Part shown: positions 8,648-17,445 of the stretch, one piece after another | How the letters are laid out: each line of letters opens with the position of its first letter | Numbering within the stretch: position 1 is the stretch's first letter | NCBI GenBank assembly: GCA_017307065.1 | Contig: JAFKGL010000012.1 | Coordinates: 62,001-126,000 of the forward strand | Reading direction: 5' to 3' | Origin: Candidatus Paracaedimonas acanthamoebae | Lineage (GTDB): Bacteria > Pseudomonadota > Alphaproteobacteria > Caedimonadales > Caedimonadaceae | Length of the DNA: 64,000 bases | Notes under the pieces: model-generated | What the model was told of the DNA's origin: nothing | Seen by the model: the letters and a program-made list of their open reading frames with translations, nothing else | Databases searched by the model: none | Program-made: the position numbers and the translations under genes

Positions 8648-9244
8648 ATGACTGCGGTTGGAAATTTTCGAGTCGAAACACGTGATAATTCAGGTCGTGG
8701 AGCTTCAAGAGCCCTACGTAACCAAAATAAAATCCCTGGCATTCTCTATGGAGGTGACAAGGAAAATGTACTTTTAACGGTGGATCCAAGGGATGTTTTG
8801 AAAGGTTTGCATCAAGCAGGCTTTTATTCCACAATTTTTGAGTTAGATCTTAATAGTAAAACTGAAAAAGCTTTAGTGCGAGATGTCCAGTTTCACCCTG
8901 TAACCGATAATCCAATACATATTGATTTTTGGAGAGTAACCAAGGACTCTAAGATTCATCTTAGCATTCCTGTTGTTTTCATTAATGAGAATAAATGTCC
9001 TGGAATTAAGCATGGAGGAAACTTAAACGTGGTTCTTCATACGCTTGATGTAACTTGTTTGGCGGATAATATTCCTGAACAAATTACTGTTGATCTTGAA
9101 GGTTTAGAAATTGGTGCCAGCGTGCATACTGCTTCGATTGATCTTCCTAAAGGTGTTACAGTTACGCATCTTGAGCGTGATAGCACATTAGCAACAATTG
9201 TACCTCCAACAGTTCAAACTGAAGGCGCAGCAGGAAGTTCATAA
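8648..9244 (+). CDS. rplY: 50S ribosomal protein L25 (general stress protein Ctc form)
   Basis: The 198-residue long form of L25: an N-terminal 5S rRNA-binding beta-barrel with the opening RGASRALRNQNKIPGILYGG, then HPVTDNPIHIDFWRV, followed by the C-terminal Ctc/TL5 beta domain (PVVFINENKCPGIKHGG to the end). It binds 5S rRNA at the central protuberance of the large subunit. It is followed closely by pth and ychF, a widespread grouping of translation-associated genes. The AGGAG ribosome site six bases upstream supports the start. Confidence 0.95.
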   Translation: MTAVGNFRVETRDNSGRGASRALRNQNKIPGILYGGDKENVLLTVDPRDVLKGLHQAGFYSTIFELDLNSKTEKALVRDVQFHPVTDNPIHIDFWRVTKDSKIHLSIPVVFINENKCPGIKHGGNLNVVLHTLDVTCLADNIPEQITVDLEGLEIGASVHTASIDLPKGVTVTHLERDSTLATIVPPTVQTEGAAGSS

Positions 9245-9265
9245 TCTTCATTAAGGAAGAATAAG

Positions 9266-9826
9266 ATGCTTTTGGTGGGTTTAGGGAACCCTGGTCCTGA
9301 ATATGCGTTAAATCGCCATAATATAGGATTTCGGGTGATTGATTCTATAGCCCACCATTCTTCTTTTAGTAGCTTTAAACGTCATGGGGCGGGCGTATTT
9401 TCAGAGAAATTAATCCAAGGAGAAAAGGTTTCTCTTTTAAAGCCAACCACTTATATGAATAGGTCTGGAATTGCTGTTTCAGAATTTGCCTCATTTTTCA
9501 AAATTCCTTTAGCAAATATCGTTGTTATTCATGACGAATTAGATCTAGAATTTGGTCGCCTAAAAGTGAAGCAAGGTGGGGGCCATGGAGGGCATAATGG
9601 CTTAAAAAGCCTTGATGCTCATATAGGAAAAGACTATTGGCGATTGCGAATAGGCATAGGGCATCCTGGTTGTCGAGAAGATGTTACCTCCCATGTTCTT
9701 GGGAATTTTTCGAAAAGTGAAGAAAATTCACTTGAAGGTATCCTGGAAGCTATTTTGAATAATTTATCTTTCTTGCTTAAAAAAGACATGGCAACATTTA
9801 TGAATAAAATATCCTTAGAATTGTAA
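9266..9826 (+). CDS. pth: Peptidyl-tRNA hydrolase
   Basis: Cleaves peptidyl-tRNA released from stalled ribosomes and recycles the tRNA. The 186-residue protein shows LLVGLGNPGPEYALNRHNIG with the catalytic His18, KPTTYMNRSG, HDELDLEFGRLKVKQGGGHGGHNGLKS and RLRIGIGHP, all diagnostic of the bacterial Pth family. Length is normal. An AAGGAAG ribosome site lies just upstream. It sits between rplY and ychF in one transcription unit with gaps of about 20 bases. Confidence 0.97.
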   Translation: MLLVGLGNPGPEYALNRHNIGFRVIDSIAHHSSFSSFKRHGAGVFSEKLIQGEKVSLLKPTTYMNRSGIAVSEFASFFKIPLANIVVIHDELDLEFGRLKVKQGGGHGGHNGLKSLDAHIGKDYWRLRIGIGHPGCREDVTSHVLGNFSKSEENSLEGILEAILNNLSFLLKKDMATFMNKISLEL

Positions 9827-9843
9827 TAAAATAGGAAAAAAAG

Positions 9844-10944
9844 ATGGGATTTAATTGTGGTATCGTTGGGCTTCCTAATGTAGGGAAATCTACTCTTTTT
9901 AATGCATTAACCGTGACGGCAGCTGCAGAAGCTGCAAATTATCCATTTTGTACGATTGAGCCAAATGTGGGGCGTGTAGGAGTTCCAGATGCTAGGCTTG
10001 ATAAACTGGCTCAAATTGCGAAATCTGCGAAATTGATTCCAACTCAACTAGAAATTGTTGATATTGCGGGGCTTGTCAGAGGAGCTAGCAGAGGAGAAGG
10101 CTTAGGGAATCAATTTTTAGGTCATATTCGTGAAGTAGATGCAATTATTCATGTCCTGCGCTGCTTTGAAGATACGGATATTACGCATGTGGAAGGTTCT
10201 GTTGATCCCATCAGAGATGCAGAAATTATCAATACTGAACTCATGCTTGCCGATCTAGATAATATAGAGCGTCGATTAACAACTTTACAAAAGAAAGCTA
10301 AAGTAGGAGATAAAGCTTCTCAAAGTCAGTTAGCTTTACTTGAAAAAATTAAACCTATTTTAGAAGCAGGAAATCCTGCACGTTATGTTCAGCTTGAGGA
10401 AGCTGAGAAGATTGTTTTTAAACAACTTCAACTTCTGACAGGAAAACCCGTTTTGTATGTTGCAAACGTGAGGGAAGATGAAGCGGCCTCGGGCAATAAA
10501 TTTACGGCTCAAGTCGAGGAAATGGCTCGAAATGAAAAAGCTCATGCCGTTATAATTTCTGCTGCCATTGAAGCTGAAATTATTACTTTAACTCAAGAAG
10601 AAGAAAGGCAAAGTTTTCTAGAAAGTTTGGGACTCGAAGAGACAGGATTAGCTCGCGTGATACGACAAGGATATGCTCTTTTAAATCTCTTAACCTTTTT
10701 CACTGTTGGGCCTAAAGAAGCGCGGGCCTGGACTGTACGACAAGGCGCAAAAGCGCCTGAAGGTGCAGGCGTCATTCATAGCGATTTTGAAAGAGGTTTT
10801 ATATGTGCAGAGACAATCTCTTATGAAGACTATGTAGTATTCGAAGGAGAACAAGGAGCTAAAAGTTCAGGTAAAATGCGTCAAGAAGGACGAGATTATC
10901 TTATTCAAGATGGTGATGTTTTCCATTTTCGATTCAATGTCTAA
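9844..10944 (+). CDS. ychF: Ribosome-binding ATPase YchF (Obg family)
   Basis: A P-loop NTPase of the Obg group that prefers ATP and associates with ribosomes. The 366-residue protein shows the G1 loop GLPNVGKS (9-16), the NYPFCTIEPN switch region, DIAGLV, the YchF-type hydrophobic substitutions in the switch, and a C-terminal TGS domain ending in FHFRFNV. It closes the rplY-pth-ychF unit; only eight bases separate its stop from the converging NDUFA9-like gene, leaving no room for a separate terminator. Confidence 0.97.
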   Translation: MGFNCGIVGLPNVGKSTLFNALTVTAAAEAANYPFCTIEPNVGRVGVPDARLDKLAQIAKSAKLIPTQLEIVDIAGLVRGASRGEGLGNQFLGHIREVDAIIHVLRCFEDTDITHVEGSVDPIRDAEIINTELMLADLDNIERRLTTLQKKAKVGDKASQSQLALLEKIKPILEAGNPARYVQLEEAEKIVFKQLQLLTGKPVLYVANVREDEAASGNKFTAQVEEMARNEKAHAVIISAAIEAEIITLTQEEERQSFLESLGLEETGLARVIRQGYALLNLLTFFTVGPKEARAWTVRQGAKAPEGAGVIHSDFERGFICAETISYEDYVVFEGEQGAKSSGKMRQEGRDYLIQDGDVFHFRFNV

Positions 10945-10952
10945 GTAAATTT

Positions 10953-11870
10953 TTATTTATAGTGAGATAGATACCGAGGTAAGATCGATTCAAGAGCATG
11001 AGGGACGAGACCAAGATCTTGGAAGGTAAGGTTTCTTTTTGTGAGAATATTATCTTTTTCTAAGAATTTTACTTGATCTCGTGTTAAAGGCGGTGTTGGC
11101 AAGAACTCACCAAAAAATCCAATAATTCTAGCTATAAAGTAAGGAAGAGGAAGTAAGAGTCGCTTAAGTTGAATAATTTTAAGCATGATTTCAAAAAGTT
11201 CTTTAAAAGAATATATCTTAGGGCCTCCCAACTCATATATTTGTTCTTCAGATTCTCGATATTTAGTCGCGACGATGACGGCTTCTATGACATCTCCAAC
11301 ATACGTGGGTTGAAGATGTGTTTTTCCACCTCCTATTAAGGGTAGGATAGGAGAAAAACGACTTATTTCTGAAAAACGGTTGAAAAAACGATCATGAGGT
11401 CCAAATACTAAACTAGGGCGAAAGATGGTAGCTTGAGGGTACGCTTTAAGGACAGCTTGTTCTCCTTGAATTTTACTTATAGCATATGCTGATTTTGACC
11501 TAGAATCAGCTCCTAAGGCAGACATATGTAGAAATCTTTTGGCGCCTGCTTTAGCGGTACTTTCAGCAATGGTTTCAGCGAGTTCAACGTGAACTCTTTT
11601 GAAAGTAGAGTTCTTTTTTTCATAGAAAATACCTATGAGATTGATCACAATTTCTGAATTTTCACAACAAGCCTCTATGTCTTGTTTAATATAAGGATTG
11701 ATTTTGCAAAGAGTGATTTGGCCAACATGTCCCATTGTTTTTAGAAATAAAGCATTATTAGGACTGCGAACAGGGACACGAATTATTGCACCTTCTCGAG
11801 CAAATTTTTGAACAAGACTACGACCAATAAAACCTGTTCCCCCGAAAATGGTAATATATTTTCCTTGCAT
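10953..11870 (-). CDS. NDUFA9-like NAD(P)-binding protein (atypical SDR, complex I-associated)
   Basis: A 305-residue atypical short-chain dehydrogenase. The nucleotide motif is FGGTGFIG (9-16), followed by RVPVRSPNNALFLKTMGHVGQI, VINLIGIFYE, HMSALGAD and YAISKIQGE. The closest well-known relatives are the mitochondrial complex I subunit NDUFA9 and its alphaproteobacterial homologues, which bind NADPH at the junction of the two arms and are not catalytic in the usual sense. The gene lies 53 bases downstream of an NDUFAF5-like gene on the same strand, which strengthens a complex I role. Function in this organism is inferred. Confidence 0.82.
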   Translation of the reverse strand: MQGKYITIFGGTGFIGRSLVQKFAREGAIIRVPVRSPNNALFLKTMGHVGQITLCKINPYIKQDIEACCENSEIVINLIGIFYEKKNSTFKRVHVELAETIAESTAKAGAKRFLHMSALGADSRSKSAYAISKIQGEQAVLKAYPQATIFRPSLVFGPHDRFFNRFSEISRFSPILPLIGGGKTHLQPTYVGDVIEAVIVATKYRESEEQIYELGGPKIYSFKELFEIMLKIIQLKRLLLPLPYFIARIIGFFGEFLPTPPLTRDQVKFLEKDNILTKRNLTFQDLGLVPHALESILPRYLSHYK

Positions 11871-11923
11871 AAATCCCTCTTATTTTTAACACCATATCAT
11901 AATGAATTTAAGGCAACAACTTT

Positions 11924-12808
11924 CTATGATTTGAAGATTTTGGTTAAAGAAATTTGTCCTGATCCTTTAAGGCAATTCTTGGGATGAGAAGAGTCCGGAT
12001 TCCAACCGCAAAGATGAATTAATTCAAGGGTTGCTTTAAGTCGTTGATATTCATCCATATAACGCTGTTGATAGAATTGTTCTGCTAATTTAAATAAATT
12101 TTTCGGGGGTGTTTTTAGAGAGCGTTCAGCCATATAATTACTTTCTCCCAATTGTTTAACTTCTTTGAATAAATGTGAGAGAGAGGAATAGCTTAGCTTT
12201 AATAAATTCCGATCAATCACAGGGAGAGAAAAACCTGAAAGCTGCATGAGCTCAGATGCAGTTCTTATGTTAATCATAGGGATTATGCGAGGGCTTGCAC
12301 CTCCTGTAAGCTCAATTTCAGCTTGTAAGAGGACCTCTCGGGCTTCTTGAAGGGTTTCACCTCCAATAAAGCTAGAGAGAAACAATCCATCAGGTGTGAG
12401 TATACGTCTATATTCTGCGAGGGCTTTTGGAATATTATTAAGATGATGGAAAGAAGCGCAGGATATGACGAGATCAAATGTTTGTGATGGAAATGGAAGA
12501 TATTCTTCAGAACAAACAGTAAAGGGGAAATAAGTTAACAGAGGCGAAGAAGAAGGAATAAAACTTGCCGTCATTATGGACGTTCTATTAGGATACTGAT
12601 GCTTTAAAAATTGTAAAAAATTGTCAGAAAATTCACCATAGATAAAGATGTTTTTAAAATCTCTTTTTGTAAATTGAAGCCGAGTGATAAGCTCTTTTTC
12701 AATCAATTCTATATAAAAGTTATCTTTTTGACGCATTTTTACAGCATTGAGTTTTAGCTGTTTGAGACGCTTCAAATCAAAAACAAGATTTAAATGAGGT
12801 TTCGTCAT
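11924..12808 (-). CDS. NDUFAF5-like SAM-fold protein (complex I assembly)
   Basis: A 294-residue protein matching the alphaproteobacterial NDUFAF5/BioC-like group. Supporting segments are EEYLPFPSQTFDLVISCASFHHL, ILTPDGLFLSSFIGGETLQE, GGASPRIIPM, LGESNYMAERS, and the terminal GWNPDSSHPKNCLKGSGQ. Mitochondrial NDUFAF5 hydroxylates an arginine of the NDUFS7 (NuoB) subunit during complex I assembly. The place of SAM motif I (normally DLGxGxG) reads IFIYGEFSDN at about residues 54-63, with most glycines and the acidic residue missing, so cofactor binding may be altered. It is probably transcribed with the NDUFA9-like gene downstream. Confidence 0.78.
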   Translation of the reverse strand: MTKPHLNLVFDLKRLKQLKLNAVKMRQKDNFYIELIEKELITRLQFTKRDFKNIFIYGEFSDNFLQFLKHQYPNRTSIMTASFIPSSSPLLTYFPFTVCSEEYLPFPSQTFDLVISCASFHHLNNIPKALAEYRRILTPDGLFLSSFIGGETLQEAREVLLQAEIELTGGASPRIIPMINIRTASELMQLSGFSLPVIDRNLLKLSYSSLSHLFKEVKQLGESNYMAERSLKTPPKNLFKLAEQFYQQRYMDEYQRLKATLELIHLCGWNPDSSHPKNCLKGSGQISLTKIFKS

Positions 12809-12844
12809 ATTCTATTTATTTCTAATATAAGACATTAGAATTAT

Positions 12845-12860
12845 CTTTCGAATGCGAAAG
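12845..12860. repeat. Short palindrome upstream of the NDUFAF5-like gene
   Basis: CTTTCG-AATG-CGAAAG is a perfect six-base inverted repeat about 37 bases before the start codon of the minus-strand NDUFAF5-like gene. It could be an operator half-site pair, but nothing else supports this. Confidence 0.25.
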
Positions 12861-12920
12861 GTAATAGCACAACTTTTCTACTAAAATAGAGTTAAGCTTT
12901 GTCGAGAACAGATATTTTTT

Positions 12921-12955
12921 TATAGGTGAATTCGTTCTAAGGAAATTCACCTATA
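12921..12955. terminator. Stem-loop after the RND pump gene (possible terminator)
   Basis: A perfect 12-bp stem (TATAGGTGAATT at 12921-12932 with AATTCACCTATA at 12944-12955) with an 11-base loop sits five bases beyond the stop of the minus-strand efflux gene. The minus-strand transcript carries A residues, not a U run, after the stem, so it is not a standard intrinsic terminator. It may act in 3'-end protection or with Rho. Confidence 0.45.
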
Positions 12956-12959
12956 AAAT

Positions 12960-15900
12960 TTATTGTCTATTTTTTTCGTTAAACTCTGACAAATCTGAAG
13001 CTACTTTCTTACGGCTTAAGAACGTATAAATTGCTGGGACTACAAATAATGTAAAGAGGGTTCCCAAAGTCATTCCTCCGACGATAACAAGTCCGATGGG
13101 ACGGCGACTTTCGGCACCGGCACCACTGGCGAAAGCAAGCGGAACAGCCCCCAAAACCATGGCAAAAGTTGTCATAAGAATAGGACGTAAACGGAGTCGG
13201 GAAGCTTCAACAACGGCGTCAATACGACTTAAACCATCTGCTTTGAGTTTATTAGCAAAATCGACGATAAGAATACCGTGCTTAGTAATAAGCCCTATAA
13301 GCGTAATCAATCCGATTTGGCTATAAAGATTAATTGTTTGGCCGAAAAGTTTTAAGAGGAAAATTCCTCCAGCGAGAGATAAAGGCACGCTAAACAATAT
13401 GATAAGAGGATCAATATAACTTTCATATTGGGCTGAAAGAACTAAAAAGATAAAAATAAGCGCCAAACCAAAAATCAAAAGAATATTTGAGCTTTCTTCA
13501 AGATATCGACGGCTTTCACCTGCAAAATCTATACGTGTGCCCTCGGGAAGAACTTTATATCCTTGTTCTTTTATAAGTTGCAACGTATTTCCAAGGCTAA
13601 AACCATCTCGCAATTTAGCACTGAAAGTAACAGATCTTAATCCTGAGAAGTGGGAAATAGCTGTTGGAGCTAATCGTTTAGAAATTTCCACGATTTCTGA
13701 TAAAGGAACCATTGTTTCTTTTCGATCTTTTGAACCACGTAAGAAAACCATAGAAAGGTCATCAGCACTCCGACGATAATCTTCTTCAAGCCATACTTTA
13801 ACGTTATAAAGCTTATTTTCTCGTTTAAATTTGCTTGGTGAACGACCACTGATAAGGGTATCAAGACTTTCTCCAACTGTTGAAACATCAATACCCAAAG
13901 AAGCTGCTTTATCGCGATCGACCGTAACGACAAGTTCTTGTCCTTCTGCTCCGTAGTCTGCGTAGATATCTTGAAGAGCTCCTAACCCATGGAGGGTTTT
14001 CATGAAACCATCTGCCATCTCTACCAGCTCTTTATATGTTTTGGTTGTTTCGATCACAACTTCCACCGGTGTATCTGTTAAGCCTCCAACAAGAGATTTA
14101 CCGCCGACACTAGGAGACACACTCAAACCCGTGATATCATACATAGGATCACGCAAGCCTTCGACAATTTCTTGGCTACGGCGTTTCCGTTTTTCCCAAG
14201 GCAAGAGGACACCTAAAATAGTTGACTCTCCTGGAACATTGACAAGGGTCAATCTTTTTTCCATTTCAGGAATGCCTTTCATAATATTATCCACTTGAAG
14301 CATATACTTATTTGTGAAATCGATATTGGCACCATAAGGAGGAATCGCGCGGGCATTTACAATTCCCTGATCTTCTCTGGGAATAAGTTCAGACGGCATT
14401 TCTTTAAAGAGATAATATCCAAGACTTGCAATAACAAACCCTGTGGCCAAAATAGTCCATCGTTTTGTAAGAGCTCGTTTCAAAGCTGATTCATAAAGAG
14501 TATCAATATAAACAAGGACTTTTTCACTTTTGGTTTCAAATACATTCCAGTACTTATTAAATGCATTTGTTTCATTATTCACTTTTACGACATTATGAGA
14601 TTTCAATAAACGACTGCACATCATAGGTGAAAGTGTTAGAGCCACGAAACCCGAAATTAAAACTGAGCCTGCCAATGTTAGCGCGAATTCAGTAAAAAGC
14701 CGGCCAGTTTGCCCAGTGGATAGAGCGATTGGTGCATAAACAGCAGCAAGCGTAATAGTCATTGCAACAACGGCAAAGCTAATTTCTCTTGCTCCTTTAA
14801 ATGCTGCTGTTACAGGATGCATTCCTTCTTCGATATGTCGGTAAATATTCTCCAACACGATAATAGCATCATCGACAACTAAACCGATCGCCAGAACAAG
14901 GGCAAGAAGTGTAAGTGTGTTAATCGTAAAACCGAGCCAATACATTAATGCAAAGGCTCCAATCAGAGAAACAGGGATTGTTACAATAGGGATAATTATA
15001 GCTCTAAAAGAACGTAAAAATGCTAAAATCACAAGAATCACAAGGATAGTAGCTTCAAATAGAGTATGGTAAACTTCTTGAATCGAGCGCTCAATATAGA
15101 CTGTCTTATCATTTGCAACTTCCATCTGCATGCCGCGCGGAAGGCCTTCTCTCAAGCGAGGAAGTTGTTTTTTTACAGCAAGAGCAATATCAAGTGGATT
15201 TGCAATCGATTGCTTGATCAAACCAATAGCAACAGCATTTTTATCATTGAATCTTACACGACTGCGCGTATCAATTGCGTCTAATTTTGCTTCTCCAATG
15301 TCTTCTAAGCGAACGAGATAACCATCTCGTTCAAAAATAATGAGATTATTAAAGTCTTTTTCAGTTGAAAGGGCTGCTTTTGTCGTGACTGTAATTTCTC
15401 GATCTTTTGTGATAATGCGGCCTGCAGGTTTTTCAATATTCTGTTTTTTAAGAGATTGAGCAACATCTTCAGCTGTGATTTGATATGAAGCCATTTTAAC
15501 AGGATCAAGGTAGATATGCATTTCATATTCGCCACCGCCAAAGATTTCGACGCTTGATACACCATTAATTACTTCAAGTTGGCTTTCTAGGAAACGTCGT
15601 GCATAGTCCGCAATATCTTTCGTGTCATGGCGATCACTGTAAACAGCAAGATACATGAAAGGGAACGCATCTGCGTCAGCTTTTTTGATCCGAGGATCAC
15701 TCACATCATTTGGCAGTTTATTACGAATACGGCTAATACGGTCACGAACATCATTTGCTGCTGCTTCAATAGAACGATTTAATTCGAAAACAAGAGTAAT
15801 TCGGCTTTCTTCAACTTCGCTACTTGACGTCATCAAGTAAAGACCTTCAATGCCTGAGAGGGCGTCTTCTAAAGGTTTAGTCACTTGAGCTTCTATAATT

Positions 15901-16070
15901 TCTGGGCTGGCGCCTTCAAATTGGGTAATAATACTGATCTTAGGTTCATCAACGTTAGGATATTGACGCACTTGAAGGCGTGTCCAAGTTACAATTCCTA
16001 ACAAAATGATAACCAGGCTCATGACAGTTGAGAGAACAGGGCGGCGGATACAAATATCTGTTAAGTTCAT
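12960..16070 (-). CDS. RND efflux transporter (AcrB/MexB, HAE1-type)
   Basis: A 1036-residue inner-membrane pump, full length for the family. It starts MNLTDICIRRPVLSTVMSLV (first transmembrane helix), has the large periplasmic porter loops and the proton-relay motif GLVVDDAIIVLEN near residue 405, and a second helix block beginning ALIFIFLVLSAQYESY. Such trimers export drugs, detergents or lipids using the proton gradient together with an adaptor and an outer-membrane TolC-type channel. The adaptor gene lies 36 bases upstream on the same strand; no tolC-like gene is present. The substrate cannot be inferred. Confidence 0.95.
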   Translation of the reverse strand: MNLTDICIRRPVLSTVMSLVIILLGIVTWTRLQVRQYPNVDEPKISIITQFEGASPEIIEAQVTKPLEDALSGIEGLYLMTSSSEVEESRITLVFELNRSIEAAANDVRDRISRIRNKLPNDVSDPRIKKADADAFPFMYLAVYSDRHDTKDIADYARRFLESQLEVINGVSSVEIFGGGEYEMHIYLDPVKMASYQITAEDVAQSLKKQNIEKPAGRIITKDREITVTTKAALSTEKDFNNLIIFERDGYLVRLEDIGEAKLDAIDTRSRVRFNDKNAVAIGLIKQSIANPLDIALAVKKQLPRLREGLPRGMQMEVANDKTVYIERSIQEVYHTLFEATILVILVILAFLRSFRAIIIPIVTIPVSLIGAFALMYWLGFTINTLTLLALVLAIGLVVDDAIIVLENIYRHIEEGMHPVTAAFKGAREISFAVVAMTITLAAVYAPIALSTGQTGRLFTEFALTLAGSVLISGFVALTLSPMMCSRLLKSHNVVKVNNETNAFNKYWNVFETKSEKVLVYIDTLYESALKRALTKRWTILATGFVIASLGYYLFKEMPSELIPREDQGIVNARAIPPYGANIDFTNKYMLQVDNIMKGIPEMEKRLTLVNVPGESTILGVLLPWEKRKRRSQEIVEGLRDPMYDITGLSVSPSVGGKSLVGGLTDTPVEVVIETTKTYKELVEMADGFMKTLHGLGALQDIYADYGAEGQELVVTVDRDKAASLGIDVSTVGESLDTLISGRSPSKFKRENKLYNVKVWLEEDYRRSADDLSMVFLRGSKDRKETMVPLSEIVEISKRLAPTAISHFSGLRSVTFSAKLRDGFSLGNTLQLIKEQGYKVLPEGTRIDFAGESRRYLEESSNILLIFGLALIFIFLVLSAQYESYIDPLIILFSVPLSLAGGIFLLKLFGQTINLYSQIGLITLIGLITKHGILIVDFANKLKADGLSRIDAVVEASRLRLRPILMTTFAMVLGAVPLAFASGAGAESRRPIGLVIVGGMTLGTLFTLFVVPAIYTFLSRKKVASDLSEFNEKNRQ

Positions 16071-16106
16071 ACCGAATTAACTTTCTTTAAGCGTCGAAAA
16101 TAAGGT

Positions 16107-17291
16107 TTATTTCTTATTTTGAGGCTCTTTAGGGTTATTGTTAGTATTTTTTGATTCTTTAGAATCATCTTCTTTCTTTAAATCCGTTTCCATTCCTTCA
16201 TAAACCACCGGAATACCATCACGGATTTTATTGAGTCCGACGGTTACAACGACATCGCCTTCTTGTAATCCCCTTACAATTTCAATGTTATCACCTTCTT
16301 GGATGCCGGTTGTAACAGGGAAACGATAAGCAACACCATTGAATACTTTATAAACGTATTCCTCATCTCCACTACTTTCTACGGCGCTTAAAGGAACAAC
16401 AAGAGCATTATCTTTAGAACCAACGACAAGATCAACTCTCGCAAAGAGACCTGGTTTTAAGGTTCTTTTTTGATTGCTAAGATGTGCACGGACAGCAATG
16501 CTATGAGCATGAGGATCGACTTTTGCGTCGATGGCTTCAACTGTTCCGGAGAAAGGTTCATCTTCAAAACCATCAATTATAATTGCTAAAGTTTGTCCAA
16601 CACTAATATATCGTAAGTATTCAGCTGGAACTCTAAAGTCTAATTTCATAGGGTCAACGTCAACAATTGTAAAAAGTTCAGTTTGCTCATTAACCGGAGC
16701 TCCGATACTAATATTATTAAGGCTTATAATACCTTCAAAAGGAGCTTGTATTTGAGAGTCTTCTACTCTTTTTGTCGCGATCTCGACTCTAGATTCTGCA
16801 GCTTTCAGATTAGCTAAAGCTTCATCATAAGATTTTGCGGGACCAAATTTCTTTTCAAGAAGTTTTGATGCTCTTTCATGGGCTGCTTTTGCAAGAATAA
16901 GCTTAGCTTCTTCTTCTTTAAGATTTGATTTAAACTGACGGTCATCAATCTGCATAATAACCTGATTTGCGACAACTTCGGAACCTCCCTGGACTTTAAT
17001 TTCAGAGACAAGTCCACTTACTTGAGGTTTTACTGTCACAATCTGATTGGCCGCCAAAGTGCCGACAGTTGTGATATGTTTTGTTAGGGAAGCTTTTCTT
17101 ACATATTCAATCTCAACAGTGACCCCTTTCATTTGTCGTCTGCTTTTTTGATCTGAGAGAACGAATTGTTTGATAATAAGTGAAAAAACTCCAAGGATAA
17201 TAAGACCCAAAAGTGTCGCTAGTACCCGATGTTCTTTTAATAGGGTAAGAATTTGCTGTTTCCTAAAAAAATTCATTTGATGTTCTTTCAT
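16107..17291 (-). CDS. RND efflux periplasmic adaptor (membrane fusion protein)
   Basis: Adaptor of the AcrA/MexA type that bridges the RND pump to an outer-membrane channel. An N-terminal membrane anchor (about 20-45) precedes the barrel-sandwich segment (VSGLVSEIKVQGGSEVVANQ), a coiled-coil hairpin (about 115-165, rich in Glu, Ala and Lys), and the RFPVTTGIQEGDNIEIVRGLQEGD-type membrane-proximal domain. The tail is charged and low-complexity (Lys/Asn/Glu). Start candidates are ATG 17291 (chosen, about 394 residues) and ATG 17276, which is preceded by a GAAAG ribosome-site candidate; a TTG at 17303 is less likely. It forms an operon with the pump gene. Confidence 0.92.
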   Translation of the reverse strand: MKEHQMNFFRKQQILTLLKEHRVLATLLGLIILGVFSLIIKQFVLSDQKSRRQMKGVTVEIEYVRKASLTKHITTVGTLAANQIVTVKPQVSGLVSEIKVQGGSEVVANQVIMQIDDRQFKSNLKEEEAKLILAKAAHERASKLLEKKFGPAKSYDEALANLKAAESRVEIATKRVEDSQIQAPFEGIISLNNISIGAPVNEQTELFTIVDVDPMKLDFRVPAEYLRYISVGQTLAIIIDGFEDEPFSGTVEAIDAKVDPHAHSIAVRAHLSNQKRTLKPGLFARVDLVVGSKDNALVVPLSAVESSGDEEYVYKVFNGVAYRFPVTTGIQEGDNIEIVRGLQEGDVVVTVGLNKIRDGIPVVYEGMETDLKKEDDSKESKNTNNNPKEPQNKK

Positions 17292-17445
17292 CTGTATTGC
17301 CAAAAAAGCTACTTTACCTCATTTGAGAGTTTAGTGTAACAAGTTTGTTTAATTAAATAATTTCATACTATTCTAAAGTTTTTATTAACAGACCATAAAA
17401 TTTTTGCAACTATTAAGAATTGCAACAGAGAGATGTAAATTTATC

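Noticed and set aside
12921-12955. Stem-loop after the RND gene as a standard intrinsic terminator
   Set aside because: The stem is perfect, but the minus-strand RNA has an A run rather than a U run after it; kept only as a possible terminator.
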